From: JANXQG01 sp963709175
Lineage (GTDB): Bacteria > Planctomycetota > Planctomycetia > Pirellulales > Thermoguttaceae
Assembly (NCBI GenBank): GCA_963709175.1
Contig: CAVPVK010000010.1
Location: 1 to 64,000, forward strand
Direction of reading: 5' to 3'
DNA: 64,000 nucleotides
The stretch's first letter is position 1. The number at the start of each line of letters is the position of its first letter. Below are positions 9,064 through 18,179 of this stretch, piece after piece. The position numbers and the translations under genes are program-made. The notes beneath the pieces are model-generated. The model saw only the letters and a program-made list of their open reading frames with translations. It did no database searches and had not been told where the DNA came from.

Positions 9064-9170
9064 CGCTCCGGTATTCTTCTATGCTGTGAATCGATAATGC
9101 CTTACGCGCGCGTGCCTGGGCACATCCCTTTGCACAAGCCAGCCTTCGATCCTAACCGAGCACCCTCGCG

Positions 9171-10862
9171 ATGGTCAACCCTGCCCCCACTGCTCCTCCC
9201 ACCGCCGCGATAGCTTCCCAGCCTTGGTATCGCCAGTTGAACAGTTATCATTGGCTCGTGTTGATCGTATGCACGGTCGCCTGGGCCTTCGACTGTCTCA
9301 GCCAGCAGATCTTCAATTTGACTCGCAAGCCGGCCATGGACGAGTTGGCGCCCGACCGGGCCGGCACCTTTAGCCCTCTAAGTACCTCCGCCTTGCTGGT
9401 CGGCTGGGCGACGGGCGGAATTATCTTCGGCATCCTTGGCGACCGTATCGGCCGAGCGAAAACGCTGACAATCATGATAGTCTGCTATAGCGTTTCCACA
9501 GGTTTGTGCGGGCTTTCCCACGGAGCGTGGGATTACGTGATGTACTGCTTCATTACGGGCATCGGGGCCGGCGGTATCTTCCCTATCGGCTGCACGCTGG
9601 TGGCGGAGAGCCTTCCCGATCGGACTCGACCGCAAGCGCTGGGAATGGTACAGGTTTTTTCCGCTGTGGGAAACATCGGCGCGGGCCTGATTTCCCTGGG
9701 TTTTGTCGCGTTGCTCGCATCTGGGGTGATTTCCACTCATTGGCGATGGATGTTCAGCGTGGGAATCGTGCCGTCGCTGCTGGCAATCGTGGTTGCCCGC
9801 AAACTCCACGAGCCGGAAGCCTGGAAGCGCGCGGCGGCTGAAGGCAAAGCCAAGAAGGCGGGCTTGGGCGAACTATTTGCCGATCGCCGCTGGCGGCGCA
9901 ACGCCATCGGCGGGCTGCTGCTGGCAGCGGCGGGAGTGGTGGGCCTCTGGGGCATTGGCGTTTTCAGCAACGACCTTACTCAGTTCATTATCGGCGATCG
10001 TTATGACAAAGCGCAAATTGCGGCCAAGGAGGGCGAGAAAGACTTGCAATTCGTGGCCCTCGCCATCCGGTCGCCCAACGGTTTGCGCATCGCCAGAGAA
10101 AAAATCGCACCACGGCAGTTATTGGGCAGCGATCGAGACAACAAGCGGAAGGACGCGTCGCAACTCTTTCAAGCAGCGATGGAAATTGAAGCCGAAGGAA
10201 AGAATGTCACTACAGAAGGTGTTCTGGCCAGATTGCGCGACGCTGAGCACAAGCCCCTGCCCAGCGATGAAATGGCGCGGCTTGCCGCGCTCATTAGCCG
10301 CGCGCCTTCCGCCGCGTCGCTGGAAGATCACGTTGACCGCATCGCAACGCGGCAAAAGGCCCGCGACATTGAGGTGTTCCGATGGGCAGCCTGGACACTC
10401 ATTTGCTTCAACATCGGGGCCTTTTTCGGAATGTACGCTTTCGCCCGGGTGACGCAGAGACTCGGCCGCCGACCGACATTTGCCCTCTTCTTCACATTTG
10501 CACTGGCCGCGACCGTATTGGCGTTCGGCCGCATGGAGGTAATGCCTCGCGATCTCTGGATGGTGGCGCTGATGGGCGCGGCGCAACTCTCCGTCTTCGG
10601 CGGCTATGCCATTTACTTCCCGGAATTGTTTCCCACGCGGCTTAGAAGCACAGGCACGTCGTTCTGCTATAACGTGGGCCGTTACCTGGCCGCCATGGGA
10701 CCGTTTTCCTTGATCGTGTTGAAACCGGCGCTCTTCAGGCAATTCGGCGATGAGGTGCGTGCCTTCCGCTGGGCCGGCATAACGATGTCGGCCTGCTTTG
10801 TCGTGGGTATAGCGGCCCTCTGGTTCCTGCCGGAGACCAAGGACCAGCCGCTGCCGGAATAG
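9171..10862 (+). CDS. MFS transporter with large extracytoplasmic insert
   Basis: 563 aa, longer than the usual 400-450 of the major facilitator family. TM1 is near residues 24-45, followed by the MFS loop 2-3 signature (GILGDRIGRAKTL). Later hallmarks are GIFPIGCTLVAESLPDRTRP and, in the C-half, FARVTQRLGRRPTFAL and YFPELFPTRLRSTGTSFCYN. About 125 mostly helical, charged residues (roughly 270-398) are inserted after TM7 (GLWGIGVFSNDL) and before TM8 (RWAAWTLICFNIG). By topology this insert should face outward. The closest general type is metabolite:H+ symporters (sialate/aromatic-acid/sugar-acid group), but the substrate is unknown. The gene is intact and ends 3 bases from the convergent rplI. 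Confidence 0.75.
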   Translation: MVNPAPTAPPTAAIASQPWYRQLNSYHWLVLIVCTVAWAFDCLSQQIFNLTRKPAMDELAPDRAGTFSPLSTSALLVGWATGGIIFGILGDRIGRAKTLTIMIVCYSVSTGLCGLSHGAWDYVMYCFITGIGAGGIFPIGCTLVAESLPDRTRPQALGMVQVFSAVGNIGAGLISLGFVALLASGVISTHWRWMFSVGIVPSLLAIVVARKLHEPEAWKRAAAEGKAKKAGLGELFADRRWRRNAIGGLLLAAAGVVGLWGIGVFSNDLTQFIIGDRYDKAQIAAKEGEKDLQFVALAIRSPNGLRIAREKIAPRQLLGSDRDNKRKDASQLFQAAMEIEAEGKNVTTEGVLARLRDAEHKPLPSDEMARLAALISRAPSAASLEDHVDRIATRQKARDIEVFRWAAWTLICFNIGAFFGMYAFARVTQRLGRRPTFALFFTFALAATVLAFGRMEVMPRDLWMVALMGAAQLSVFGGYAIYFPELFPTRLRSTGTSFCYNVGRYLAAMGPFSLIVLKPALFRQFGDEVRAFRWAGITMSACFVVGIAALWFLPETKDQPLPE

Positions 10863-10865
10863 TAA

Positions 10866-11411
10866 CTACTTTTTCTCCGGCGTGGCCGGCGTCTCTTCCT
10901 GCCCCACCATGGGAACGACCCACACCTTGACTTCCGCCTCGATCTCGTGCGCCAGGTGGATCTTGACCGTGTAGAGGCCGAGCTCCTTGAGCGGGCCCTT
11001 GAGGCGGACCTGGTCCTGCGTAATGTTCACCTTATTGCGCTTCATGGCGTTGACGATGTCCAGGGCCCCGACCGAGCCGTATAGGTGGCCTTCATCGTTG
11101 GCGTTGGCCTCAATCGTCACGCTCTGGCGGCCCAATTCTTCGGCCTGCGTTCGCAACCCCGCCAACCGGGCCTTCTCGATCTTCTCCAGTTGAGCGCGAT
11201 GCTTCTCGACCATCCGCTTATGGTGGTCGGTGGCATACGTGGCCAACCCCTGCGGCAGCAAGTAATTCAGCGCGAAGCCGGGCTTGACCGCTACCACGTC
11301 GCCCTGTTGACCGAGGTGATCGACGGCCTGCACTAGCAGCAATTCGACGCCGCCGTTGGCCGCTTTGGGCAATCGCTTGACCCGAGTTTTCTTAAGGCTT
11401 GATTTAGCCAT
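10866..11411 (-). CDS. rplI: 50S ribosomal protein L9
   Basis: 181 aa. The bL9 N-domain is clear (ELLLVQAVDHLGQQGDVV, VKPGFALNYLLPQGLA), followed by the long connecting helix (about residues 65-95) and the C-domain (GSVGALDIVNAMKR...). A basic leader of about 22 residues (MAKSSLKKTRVKRLPK...) precedes the point where L9 usually starts, and there is a short polar C-terminal tail. It is the last gene of the minus-strand run prs-rplY-pth-rpsF-ssb-rplI, 13 bases after ssb. Confidence 0.93.
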   Translation of the reverse strand: MAKSSLKKTRVKRLPKAANGGVELLLVQAVDHLGQQGDVVAVKPGFALNYLLPQGLATYATDHHKRMVEKHRAQLEKIEKARLAGLRTQAEELGRQSVTIEANANDEGHLYGSVGALDIVNAMKRNKVNITQDQVRLKGPLKELGLYTVKIHLAHEIEAEVKVWVVPMVGQEETPATPEKK

Positions 11412-11424
11412 GATGAACTTTCAA

Positions 11425-11922
11425 TTAAAAAGGAATGTCGTCGCCGCCGCCACCGCCGCCCGACATCTCGGGGGGAGGCATGTCATCGACGTAATCCGGC
11501 GGACCGGCCTGGTTTTGCGAGCCAGCCGGTGCACCACGCTGTGCCGGGCGACTGCCGCCCTGGGAAGCCCCGGGAGCGCCCCCGCCTTGACCGCCACGGC
11601 CACCGAGCATTTGCATTCGCTCGCAAACAACACGTAACTTGGATCGCTTTTGGCCATCTTTCTCCCACGTATCGAGCTTCAATCGCCCCTCCACCAAAAG
11701 GGGCGATCCCTTGGTCAGGTACTCGCTGGCTGTTTCCGCCGTGCGACCCCACAAGGTCACATCGACAAACGTCGTTTCGTCGACCCACTCTCCCGTAGCG
11801 GTCTTGCGGCGATCGTTGACAGCCAAGCCGATCTCGCTGACGGCCATGCCGGACTGAATGTATCGCAGTTCGGGGTCACGCGTTAGGTTTCCCACCAGAA
11901 TCACACGGTTAAAACTTGCCAT
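11425..11922 (-). CDS. ssb: Single-stranded DNA-binding protein
   Basis: 165 aa. OB-fold N-domain (FNRVILVGNLTRDPELRY..., TFVDVTLWGRTAETASEYL, GSPLLVEGRLKLDTWEK), then a glycine/proline/glutamine-rich linker and the acidic tip DDIPF that docks partner proteins. Start ATG 11922. It lies between rpsF and rplI, the position usually shared with rpsR, which is not here. It binds ssDNA during replication, repair and recombination. Confidence 0.95.
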   Translation of the reverse strand: MASFNRVILVGNLTRDPELRYIQSGMAVSEIGLAVNDRRKTATGEWVDETTFVDVTLWGRTAETASEYLTKGSPLLVEGRLKLDTWEKDGQKRSKLRVVCERMQMLGGRGGQGGGAPGASQGGSRPAQRGAPAGSQNQAGPPDYVDDMPPPEMSGGGGGGDDIPF

Positions 11923-12007
11923 GATGCAGGATTCCTGTGAAAGTTGGTTAGTATTGTCGCTGCGGTGCGCGGGACGACCACGCCCGCTCTAGATGCCGGC
12001 ACCCCGA

Positions 12008-12445
12008 CTAAACGACTTCCGCCTCGCCGACTTCCGCCTCGACATCAGCATCCTCAGCCTCAGCTACCGCCGCGACCACGGCCACTTCTTCCACCGGGGC
12101 GACCGCAGGCACCGGAGCCGATCGAGCGTGCGTCACCAAGGCATCGACGATCCGCGGATCGATCTTCAGGAAGATGTAGCGCAGGACCATCTCGTTGATA
12201 TCGTACTGTCGGCGCAGATTGGCCAATTGCAAGGGATCGAGACTCAAGTAAATCAACCAGTACGTGCCCTTGCGCTGCCCCTTGATGGGGTAAGCCAGAC
12301 GGCGTTCTTCCCACAAGCGACTGACGAGAATCTCGCCGCCGGCTTTCTGGATCAGATCGGCCAGAAGGGCCGACGCGCCGTCGGGATCACGACCGAAACG
12401 GTTCGAATCCAGGATAAACATCGCTTCGTAAACGTTGCGCGCCAA
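12008..12445 (-). CDS. rpsF: 30S ribosomal protein S6
   Basis: 145 aa. bS6 pattern: NVYEAMFILDSNRFGRDPD, KAGGEILVSRLWEERRLAYPI, GQRKGTYWLIYLSLDP and LRRQYDINEMVLRYIFLKID. An acidic, Ala/Val/Glu-rich tail of about 35 residues (VAPVEEVAVVAAVAEAE...) extends beyond the fold, comparable to the poly-Glu tail of the enterobacterial protein. It is separated from ssb by 85 bases. Confidence 0.93.
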   Translation of the reverse strand: MARNVYEAMFILDSNRFGRDPDGASALLADLIQKAGGEILVSRLWEERRLAYPIKGQRKGTYWLIYLSLDPLQLANLRRQYDINEMVLRYIFLKIDPRIVDALVTHARSAPVPAVAPVEEVAVVAAVAEAEDADVEAEVGEAEVV

Positions 12446-12538
12446 ATCTCAACTCCTCAAACTTGCCAGATCCATAATCTTACCTGTGCGACCAAAGTCG
12501 GCAGCCACGCTCGCGTGGCCCGACCCGCCGCCCGAATG

Positions 12539-13120
12539 TTACCCATTGTATCGATTCATGCAGGCCTGAACACCCTCGCGGGCCCAGACCACGATCGCCT
12601 CCACAGCCCGGCCGACCGCCTGCTCCATGGCGGGAATTTCTTCTTTTGTAAACTTGCTTAGAACAAAATCGGGCCAGTTCCAACCCGCCGGCGGGGCCCC
12701 GATGCCTATTCGCAGCCGGGCAAATTCCTCCGTACCCAAGCGGCGAATAATGTCCTCCAGTCCCTTCTGTCCTCCGGCAGACCCGGCCGCCCTCACCCGC
12801 AGCTTTGCCAGCGGCAGATTGAGGTCGTCGCAAACGACGAGCAGGTCTTGTTCGGGAATCTTATAAAAATCCCGCGCGGCCAGCACGCTGGCCCCGCTGA
12901 GATTCATGTACGTTGTGGGAGTCAGCAATAGGGCCTTCTCCCCTTCAAGGTCGGCCTCGGCCGTTTCGCCCTGAAAGCGGGTCTTCAGGCCGCTGGCGAA
13001 ATACCTCTTGGCCAACTCGACGATGACGAGGAACCCGACGTTGTGCCGGGTCGCTTGGTAACGTCGCCCAGGATTGCCCAGCCCTACCACAAGTTTCATG
13101 CGGGGCATCCTCTCAGGCAA
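12539..13120 (-). CDS. pth: Peptidyl-tRNA hydrolase
   Basis: About 186-193 aa. It releases tRNA from peptidyl-tRNA that drops off ribosomes. Motifs: KLVVGLGNPGRRYQATRHNVGF (active-site Asn and His), TYMNLSGASV, DDLNLPLAKLRVRAAGSAGG and FARLRIGIGAPP. Three in-frame Met codons lie close together (13120, 13108, 13099); the one at 13099 is directly before KLVVGLGNPG and is the likeliest. It sits between rplY and rpsF, a common bacterial order. Confidence 0.93.
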   Translation of the reverse strand: MPERMPRMKLVVGLGNPGRRYQATRHNVGFLVIVELAKRYFASGLKTRFQGETAEADLEGEKALLLTPTTYMNLSGASVLAARDFYKIPEQDLLVVCDDLNLPLAKLRVRAAGSAGGQKGLEDIIRRLGTEEFARLRIGIGAPPAGWNWPDFVLSKFTKEEIPAMEQAVGRAVEAIVVWAREGVQACMNRYNG

Positions 13121-13157
13121 CGAATCGGCACACTATCCGGCCATCGCCAGCAAGCCG

Positions 13158-13781
13158 CTATTCCTCCTCTTCCTCTTCCTTTTTGGCGCCGATAACCTCT
13201 GGCTCGCCCTCGACGGGCGCCCCGGCCTCGGCTTCCGGCTTCTCGACGGGAACGATACATTGCACGACCACAGTTTCCGGATCGCCTAGGACCTTCGCCT
13301 TGGCGGGAAGCTCGATCTGGGCGATCGTGATCGTATCGTTCAGTTTTAATTGATTGACGCTCACCAAGAGCTTTTCCGGGATCGAACCGGCCGGGCACTC
13401 GACCTGCAGGTCGTGAACCAATTGCTCAACGACTCCCCCCTCGTTCACGCCTGGGGCTTGACCGCGAATCTCCACGGTCAAATGCACCTTGACCAGTTCA
13501 TCGACCGAAATGCGAGTGAAATCGACGTGCAGCACTCGCGTCCCATAGGTATCCCATTGCAAGTCGCGAATGAAGGCTGATTCGTTGACCACTCCAGTCA
13601 GGCCGACCATGCGACTGCCGTGACGAAGCACCGCGGAGAGCGCGTCGGTGGAGACGGAGAGACTCACGTTCGCCTGCCCGTGACCATACAAAACGGCCGG
13701 AGTCAGGCCGGAATAACGTAGCCGCCGATTCGAGTGCTTGCCACCCGTGGAACGGGCGACAGTAACAATCTGTTCCGCCAT
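13158..13781 (-). CDS. rplY: 50S ribosomal protein L25 (CTC/TL5 type)
   Basis: 207 aa, two-domain form. 5S rRNA-binding N-domain (STGGKHSNRRLRYSGLTPAVLYG, DTYGTRVLHVDFTRI), then the beta-rich C-domain (VEIRGQAPGVNEGGVVEQ, DLQVECPAGSIPEKL, PEKLLVSVNQLKLNDTI). The end is a run of Glu after a Lys (about EEEEEE). Its partner gene pth follows 37 bases downstream, and prs lies upstream. Confidence 0.93.
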   Translation of the reverse strand: MAEQIVTVARSTGGKHSNRRLRYSGLTPAVLYGHGQANVSLSVSTDALSAVLRHGSRMVGLTGVVNESAFIRDLQWDTYGTRVLHVDFTRISVDELVKVHLTVEIRGQAPGVNEGGVVEQLVHDLQVECPAGSIPEKLLVSVNQLKLNDTITIAQIELPAKAKVLGDPETVVVQCIVPVEKPEAEAGAPVEGEPEVIGAKKEEEEEE

Positions 13782-13978
13782 TGGGAATCCTCGTAATAGT
13801 TCCAGTCATTTTCGTTCCCCCGCCGATGGGCACCTCTCGCATCGATGGGGAAACCAATCATTCTCGCCGATTCGCAAGGAATTTCAAGGCCAGCGAGCGA
13901 GATTTTTTCCAACTGGAAATCGTGCCCGCTGTACTTGTCCCTAATAGGGCGAGATTAAGGCATATCGCACAGATTTTC

Positions 13979-14923
13979 TTACCCAAATAACCGGCTTACC
14001 GATTCATTGCGATGTATCCGTTTGATTGCCTCACCCAACAAGGGGGCCACTGACAATACAGTCAAATGATCGAGGTGTTTGTCTTCACTCAGCGGGATGG
14101 TGTCGGTGAGGAACAGTCCATCAATCGCGGCCTTTTGTAGACGCTCCACCGCCCCGCCGACTAGCAGGCCGTGGGTGGCTGCCAGATAGACCTTGCGGGC
14201 CCCTGCGTCGCGCATGGTCATCGCGGCCCCGCAAATCGAGCTGCCGGTACTGATCATGTCGTCGAAAATCAGGGCCACACGGCCTTCAATTTGGCCGCCG
14301 ATGACATGGGCCTGCTTCGTCTTGTCGGCGCTGCTGCGCCGCTTGTCGATGATGGCTAGCGTTCCGCCCAACCGCGCCATGTGGGCCAGGGCCCGCTTGA
14401 TGCTCCCCTCATCAGGGCTGACTACAACCAATTCTTCTTCACAGAAATTCATCGTTTTCAGGTGATCGTCGATAACCGGAGCACCATAGAGATGGTCCAC
14501 GGGGATATCGAAAAAGCCCTGAATTTGCGCGGCGTGGAGATCCATGGCCAAGACCCGGCTTGCCCCGGCGCGGGTGATCATATTCGCCACCAGCTTGGCC
14601 GTAATTGGCACACGGCCTTCGTCCTTTCGATCCTGCCGTGCATAACCAAAATAAGGCATCACCGCGGTGATTCGATCTGCGCTGGCCCTCATACAACTAT
14701 CGATCATGACCAGCAACTCGATGAGGTTGTCATTGACGGGCGGGCACGTCGGCTGGACGATAAACACGTCACGACCACGGATATCTTCGTCGATTTTGCA
14801 GGAAATCTCACCGTCGGGAAACGAACCCACCATCGCCCGTCCGAGCGGTAGGCCCAGGTAATCGCAAACCTTCCTTGCCAATACAGGGTGGGCTCGGCCG
14901 GTAAATATCTTCAAATCATCCAT
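13979..14923 (-). CDS. prs: Ribose-phosphate pyrophosphokinase
   Basis: 314 aa, full length. It makes PRPP from ribose-5-phosphate and ATP. Motifs: KIFTGRAHPVLARKVCDYLG, FPDGEISCKIDEDIRGRDVF, MPYFGYARQDRK (ATP/ribose-phosphate binding), DLHAAQIQGFFDIPVDHL, and the PRPP loop VALIFDDMISTGSSICGAA. First gene of the minus-strand run. It is separated from rplY by about 200 bases that contain no gene; these could hold a second promoter. Confidence 0.95.
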   Translation of the reverse strand: MDDLKIFTGRAHPVLARKVCDYLGLPLGRAMVGSFPDGEISCKIDEDIRGRDVFIVQPTCPPVNDNLIELLVMIDSCMRASADRITAVMPYFGYARQDRKDEGRVPITAKLVANMITRAGASRVLAMDLHAAQIQGFFDIPVDHLYGAPVIDDHLKTMNFCEEELVVVSPDEGSIKRALAHMARLGGTLAIIDKRRSSADKTKQAHVIGGQIEGRVALIFDDMISTGSSICGAAMTMRDAGARKVYLAATHGLLVGGAVERLQKAAIDGLFLTDTIPLSEDKHLDHLTVLSVAPLLGEAIKRIHRNESVSRLFG

Positions 14924-15109
14924 TCCTTCAAACCTTGGCGGTCCGATTCAGGGATCGCGAAATTCGACATGACCCAGTGCGCGACACCACCCATCTTTAC
15001 ATGAAAATCGCAAGGATTCCAGGGGTGGCGAGAGAATTCCTTTGCCTTTCTATCCTACTTTTGGTAGGTTGAATAATGGATCGGGATTGTATGCGGTGGA
15101 GTCGAAGCG

Positions 15110-15802
15110 ATGCGTAGTCCTTTGCTTTCCAGGTGCGGAGCCTGGATTCCCCTCGTTGTGGCCGTCGTAGCGATTGATGGAGCGCGCCGAGCCACCGCGC
15201 AAGCCGGCGGGATCGTTCCACCCAACACCTACGAGGTACAGATTGACGGCGAAAGTTTTCTAGTTGACGGGAACCAGCCGCCCGTCAAGGTCAAGAGCGG
15301 GCTAAAGAAGGGAACGACCTACGCCCTGGCGGTACGAATGGCCATGACCCAGAAACTCCGCCTGAATTCCGTACAACTGGAATACGGAATGGTGGCCACG
15401 GCGTACGACAACCAGGGCAGGGATCTGCGTGTGGCGCGGATCGTCCATGACCTGGGATTTAGCATGGAAATCCGCGATTTCGGCCAAGAACTGGGCGACA
15501 AGCACGAGGACGAATTGCTGAAGACGCTGGCCGATGATGCGGTAAAACGCTTGAAAGACAATAAGGCCGGGGCTGTGACGCAATCGAAAACGAATACCAA
15601 GAAGTTCGGCGTTTCCAACGGCAAGTGGTCAAAAATCGGCTATACCGACGCCAAGGGCGTGGCGCGGAGTTGCATTATCTTTGTTCTTTCGGGTGAGAAG
15701 TACACCGTAAGTGCGGTGGCGGAATACCAAGACCAATACCTCGAGGATGTCGGACCCTGGATGGGCAATATCCTGGCGTCGATTCGGCCGAAGGCCAGTT
15801 GA
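15110..15802 (+). CDS. Hypothetical secreted protein
   Basis: 230 aa. The N-terminus has a basic start and a hydrophobic stretch ending near ...ARRATAQA (about residue 32), consistent with a signal peptide. The mature part is a soluble mixed alpha/beta protein (TYEVQIDGESFLVDGNQPP, ELGDKHEDELLKTLADDAV, GEKYTVSAVAEYQDQYLEDV) with no metal or catalytic motif that I recognise. It stands alone, divergent from prs, and is followed by a double hairpin terminator. Coding looks genuine by codon use and lack of frame breaks. Confidence 0.7.
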   Translation: MRSPLLSRCGAWIPLVVAVVAIDGARRATAQAGGIVPPNTYEVQIDGESFLVDGNQPPVKVKSGLKKGTTYALAVRMAMTQKLRLNSVQLEYGMVATAYDNQGRDLRVARIVHDLGFSMEIRDFGQELGDKHEDELLKTLADDAVKRLKDNKAGAVTQSKTNTKKFGVSNGKWSKIGYTDAKGVARSCIIFVLSGEKYTVSAVAEYQDQYLEDVGPWMGNILASIRPKAS

Positions 15803-15840
15803 AATCAAGCAGTGAATATATCGTAGCGAACGACCACTCG

Positions 15841-15912
15841 GCCCGAGACACCTCGGGCCCGGGAAGGTCCCGACGGAACTAATGTAGTTCCGCCCCTCAG
15901 TTTCTTCTTTTT
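15841..15912 (+). terminator. Double hairpin terminator
   Basis: Stem 1 GCCCGAG/CTCGGGC (15841-15858, ACAC loop); stem 2 CGGAACT/AGTTCCG (15874-15892, AATGT loop), followed by a T-rich stretch to about 15912. Placed 38 bases after the secreted-protein gene. Confidence 0.5.
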
Positions 15913-16087
15913 ATCGACTACCGGCGCCGAGCGTCTTTGCCGGCGTTGCACTGTTGGTCAGATCGCTGGCCAGAATTCATCCAAACGTCAAAAAAAGGGC
16001 GTTCTTGGCTCATCTCTTGCCTGGCGCGCCATTTGCCCCTGGGACAGCAGTTCCGTGGTCCACCAGTGCCTCGTTTCAGTGGGCGAG

Positions 16088-17215
16088 ATGTCCTTTTTGG
16101 ATACTTTAGAGCCATGCGATAGGGTGGAATCGGCCCGTGCCGCTGACCTCATCTACATCGCCGACACGGAACCGGGAATCCAGCGCAAACGGTGCGGAAG
16201 CGGGTTTGGCTACTTTCTCCCCGGAGGCACTCGACTTCGGAATAGCGGCGTTTTGGCCCGCGTCCGCGCCCTGGCAATCCCGCCAGCCTGGACCGACGTT
16301 TGGATTTGCCCTAGGGCGACTGGCCACATTCAGGCGACAGGCCGCGATGCCCGTCGCCGGAAACAGTATATCTACCATGAACGTTGGCGAGAAATCCGCG
16401 ACGAAATGAAGTACCAGCGGATGATCGCTTTTGCCCGCACCCTGCCCGCCATTCGCGCCCGCGTTGCGAAGGATCTTACCCGCCGCGGACTCCCGCAGGA
16501 AAAGGTGCTTGCCGCCATCGTCCGTCTTTTGGAAACCACGCTCGTGCGGGTAGGCAATGACGAATACGCCCGGCAGAACGGGTCTATCGGCTTGACTACC
16601 ATGCGCAATCGTCACGTTGATGTCGGCGGCGCAACGATGCACTTCGAGTTTCGCGGAAAAAGCGGAGTGGAACACGAAATCGATCTCCACGACCCGCAAT
16701 TGGCGCGAATCGTCAAACAATGTCAGGAATTGCCCGGTCAGCGGCTTTTCAGATATCGCGACCACGAGGGTGGCCTGCACGACGTGACGTCGTCCGACGT
16801 GAACGAATACCTGCGAGCGGTCAGCGATGAGGATTTTACGGCCAAGGACTTTCGCACATGGGCGGCCACGGCGATGGCCGCCATTGCTCTAGCCCAGTGC
16901 GATCCCTGCCCGCGGACCGCCCGTCGCCACAACGTCAACCAGGTCATTGCCAAAATCGCCCAACGATTGGGCAATACCAAAGCTGTCTGCCGCAAGTCGT
17001 ATATCCATCCGGGCGTGATCGAAGCCTATCTCGATGAAGCTCTGCCGCCTCTTGCGGAGGCAAAGTCCATGGGCGTTGGCAAGCACGCCAACAAAGGCCT
17101 CTGTTCCGAAGAGACTGCCGTTCTGCAAGTACTCGAACTATTGAGTCTCCAGTCCGGGAAAACTGGGGGGCAAAAGCCTGCCCATCGGCAGAGGAAATCT
17201 GCGCGTCCGCGCTGA
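16088..17215 (+). CDS. Type IB DNA topoisomerase (poxvirus-like bacterial TopIB)
   Basis: 375 aa from ATG 16088. It relaxes supercoils by a 3'-phosphotyrosine nick. N-domain: YFLPGGTRLRNSGVLARVRALAIPPAWTDVWICP, then HIQATGRDARRRKQYIYH. Catalytic domain: LVRVGNDEYARQNGSIGLTT (first Arg region), HFEFRGKSGVEHEI (Lys), DFRTWAATAMAA (Arg) and KAVCRKSYIHPGVIEAY with the nucleophile Tyr. An in-frame GTG upstream at 16055 is possible, but ATG 16088 fits the family start. Many planctomycetes and proteobacteria carry this enzyme. Intact. Confidence 0.88.
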   Translation: MSFLDTLEPCDRVESARAADLIYIADTEPGIQRKRCGSGFGYFLPGGTRLRNSGVLARVRALAIPPAWTDVWICPRATGHIQATGRDARRRKQYIYHERWREIRDEMKYQRMIAFARTLPAIRARVAKDLTRRGLPQEKVLAAIVRLLETTLVRVGNDEYARQNGSIGLTTMRNRHVDVGGATMHFEFRGKSGVEHEIDLHDPQLARIVKQCQELPGQRLFRYRDHEGGLHDVTSSDVNEYLRAVSDEDFTAKDFRTWAATAMAAIALAQCDPCPRTARRHNVNQVIAKIAQRLGNTKAVCRKSYIHPGVIEAYLDEALPPLAEAKSMGVGKHANKGLCSEETAVLQVLELLSLQSGKTGGQKPAHRQRKSARPR

Positions 17216-17330
17216 TCGATCACCGGCAACATGATCGGCAACAGGCCAAACTGGACCCTTCGCTGTCATCTCGCTATGGGCAACCACCGGGCCCGCCGTC
17301 GCGGCCCGATATTTGCTGGCCCAACAACGC

Positions 17331-18158
17331 ATGAGTTCACTCTCGCACGATGCATCTACCACAAATCCCGACGGAATATCGCCCAAGAAATCGCCTGGGC
17401 GAATTTTTCGACACGAACTCAAGGAAGGCTTGACGGCGCTCGATCGCCCGGCACGACGGCTCTTCCTTTCCGCGCTGGCGGCTGGACTGGAGTTGAGCTT
17501 GAGTCTGATGTTGATCGCCATCGTGCGAACGCAAGAATCCTTGCAGGGGCCGGCGCTCCAATTGGTCGTCGCCACCATGTATTCGTTCGGATTTATCGTG
17601 GTTGTGCTGGGCCGGTCCGAACTGTTCACCGAGCAAACCACGTTGGCGATCATGCCCCTGCTGACAGGTGCCACCACCTTGTTCCAGGTGGCCCGCCTTT
17701 GGCTGATCGTTTATGCGGGAAATATCATCGGGGCGATTGCCTGCGCTGGCCTGCTAGTGGCTATCTGTCCAGCCCTTGGCACAGTCGATCGGGCGGTCTT
17801 CGGTCAGATTTCTGCTCGCATCGTCGACCACCCTGTGTGGGTAATCGTCGTGAGCGGCATCCTGGCGGGTTGGTTGATGGGCCTGGTTTCCTGGCTGGTG
17901 GCGGCGGTTCGCGATACGATTAGCCAGATTTTCATTATTTGGATAATCACTGCCGCCATTGGATTCGCCCAATTGCACCATGCTATTCTGGGAGCGGCGG
18001 AAGTGACCGCGGGCATCTGGTCAGGCGGCGGAACGACCATCGCCCAGTTCCTTCTGGTCCTGGCAAGTTCGACGCTCGGCAATGCCATCGGCGGCGGATG
18101 CTTCGTCGCTTTGCTGAAATTCGGCCATGCTGCTCCCGCCGCGGGACGGACAGACTGA
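17331..18158 (+). CDS. Formate/nitrite transporter (FNT) family membrane protein
   Basis: About 275 aa from ATG 17331; a start at 17313 is also open. A polar N-terminus with amphipathic helix (FRHELKEGLTALDRPARRLF) is followed by six hydrophobic segments. FNT-like features are FGFIVVVLGRSELFTEQTTLAIMPLL, GNIIGAIACAGLLV, an amphipathic half-helix pair, and HAILGAAEVTAGIWSGG with LGNAIGGGCFVALLKFGHA at the end. It resembles the YfdC-like branch with a longer N-terminus, not FocA proper. Probable pentameric anion channel in the inner membrane; substrate unknown. Its start lies about 115 bases after the topoisomerase stop. Confidence 0.75.
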   Translation: MSSLSHDASTTNPDGISPKKSPGRIFRHELKEGLTALDRPARRLFLSALAAGLELSLSLMLIAIVRTQESLQGPALQLVVATMYSFGFIVVVLGRSELFTEQTTLAIMPLLTGATTLFQVARLWLIVYAGNIIGAIACAGLLVAICPALGTVDRAVFGQISARIVDHPVWVIVVSGILAGWLMGLVSWLVAAVRDTISQIFIIWIITAAIGFAQLHHAILGAAEVTAGIWSGGGTTIAQFLLVLASSTLGNAIGGGCFVALLKFGHAAPAAGRTD

Positions 18159-18179
18159 TAAACGGATATAACTCAGTCT

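Noticed and set aside
9378..10742. Long open frames antisense to the MFS gene (143 and 207 codons)
   Set aside because: They are mirror frames of a well-supported high-G+C gene; composition is His/Arg/Gly-rich with no start signal or motif.
12403..12420. GGTTCGAATCC, resembling a tRNA T-loop
   Set aside because: It lies inside rpsF codons for a conserved DSNRF segment, and no cloverleaf can be built around it.
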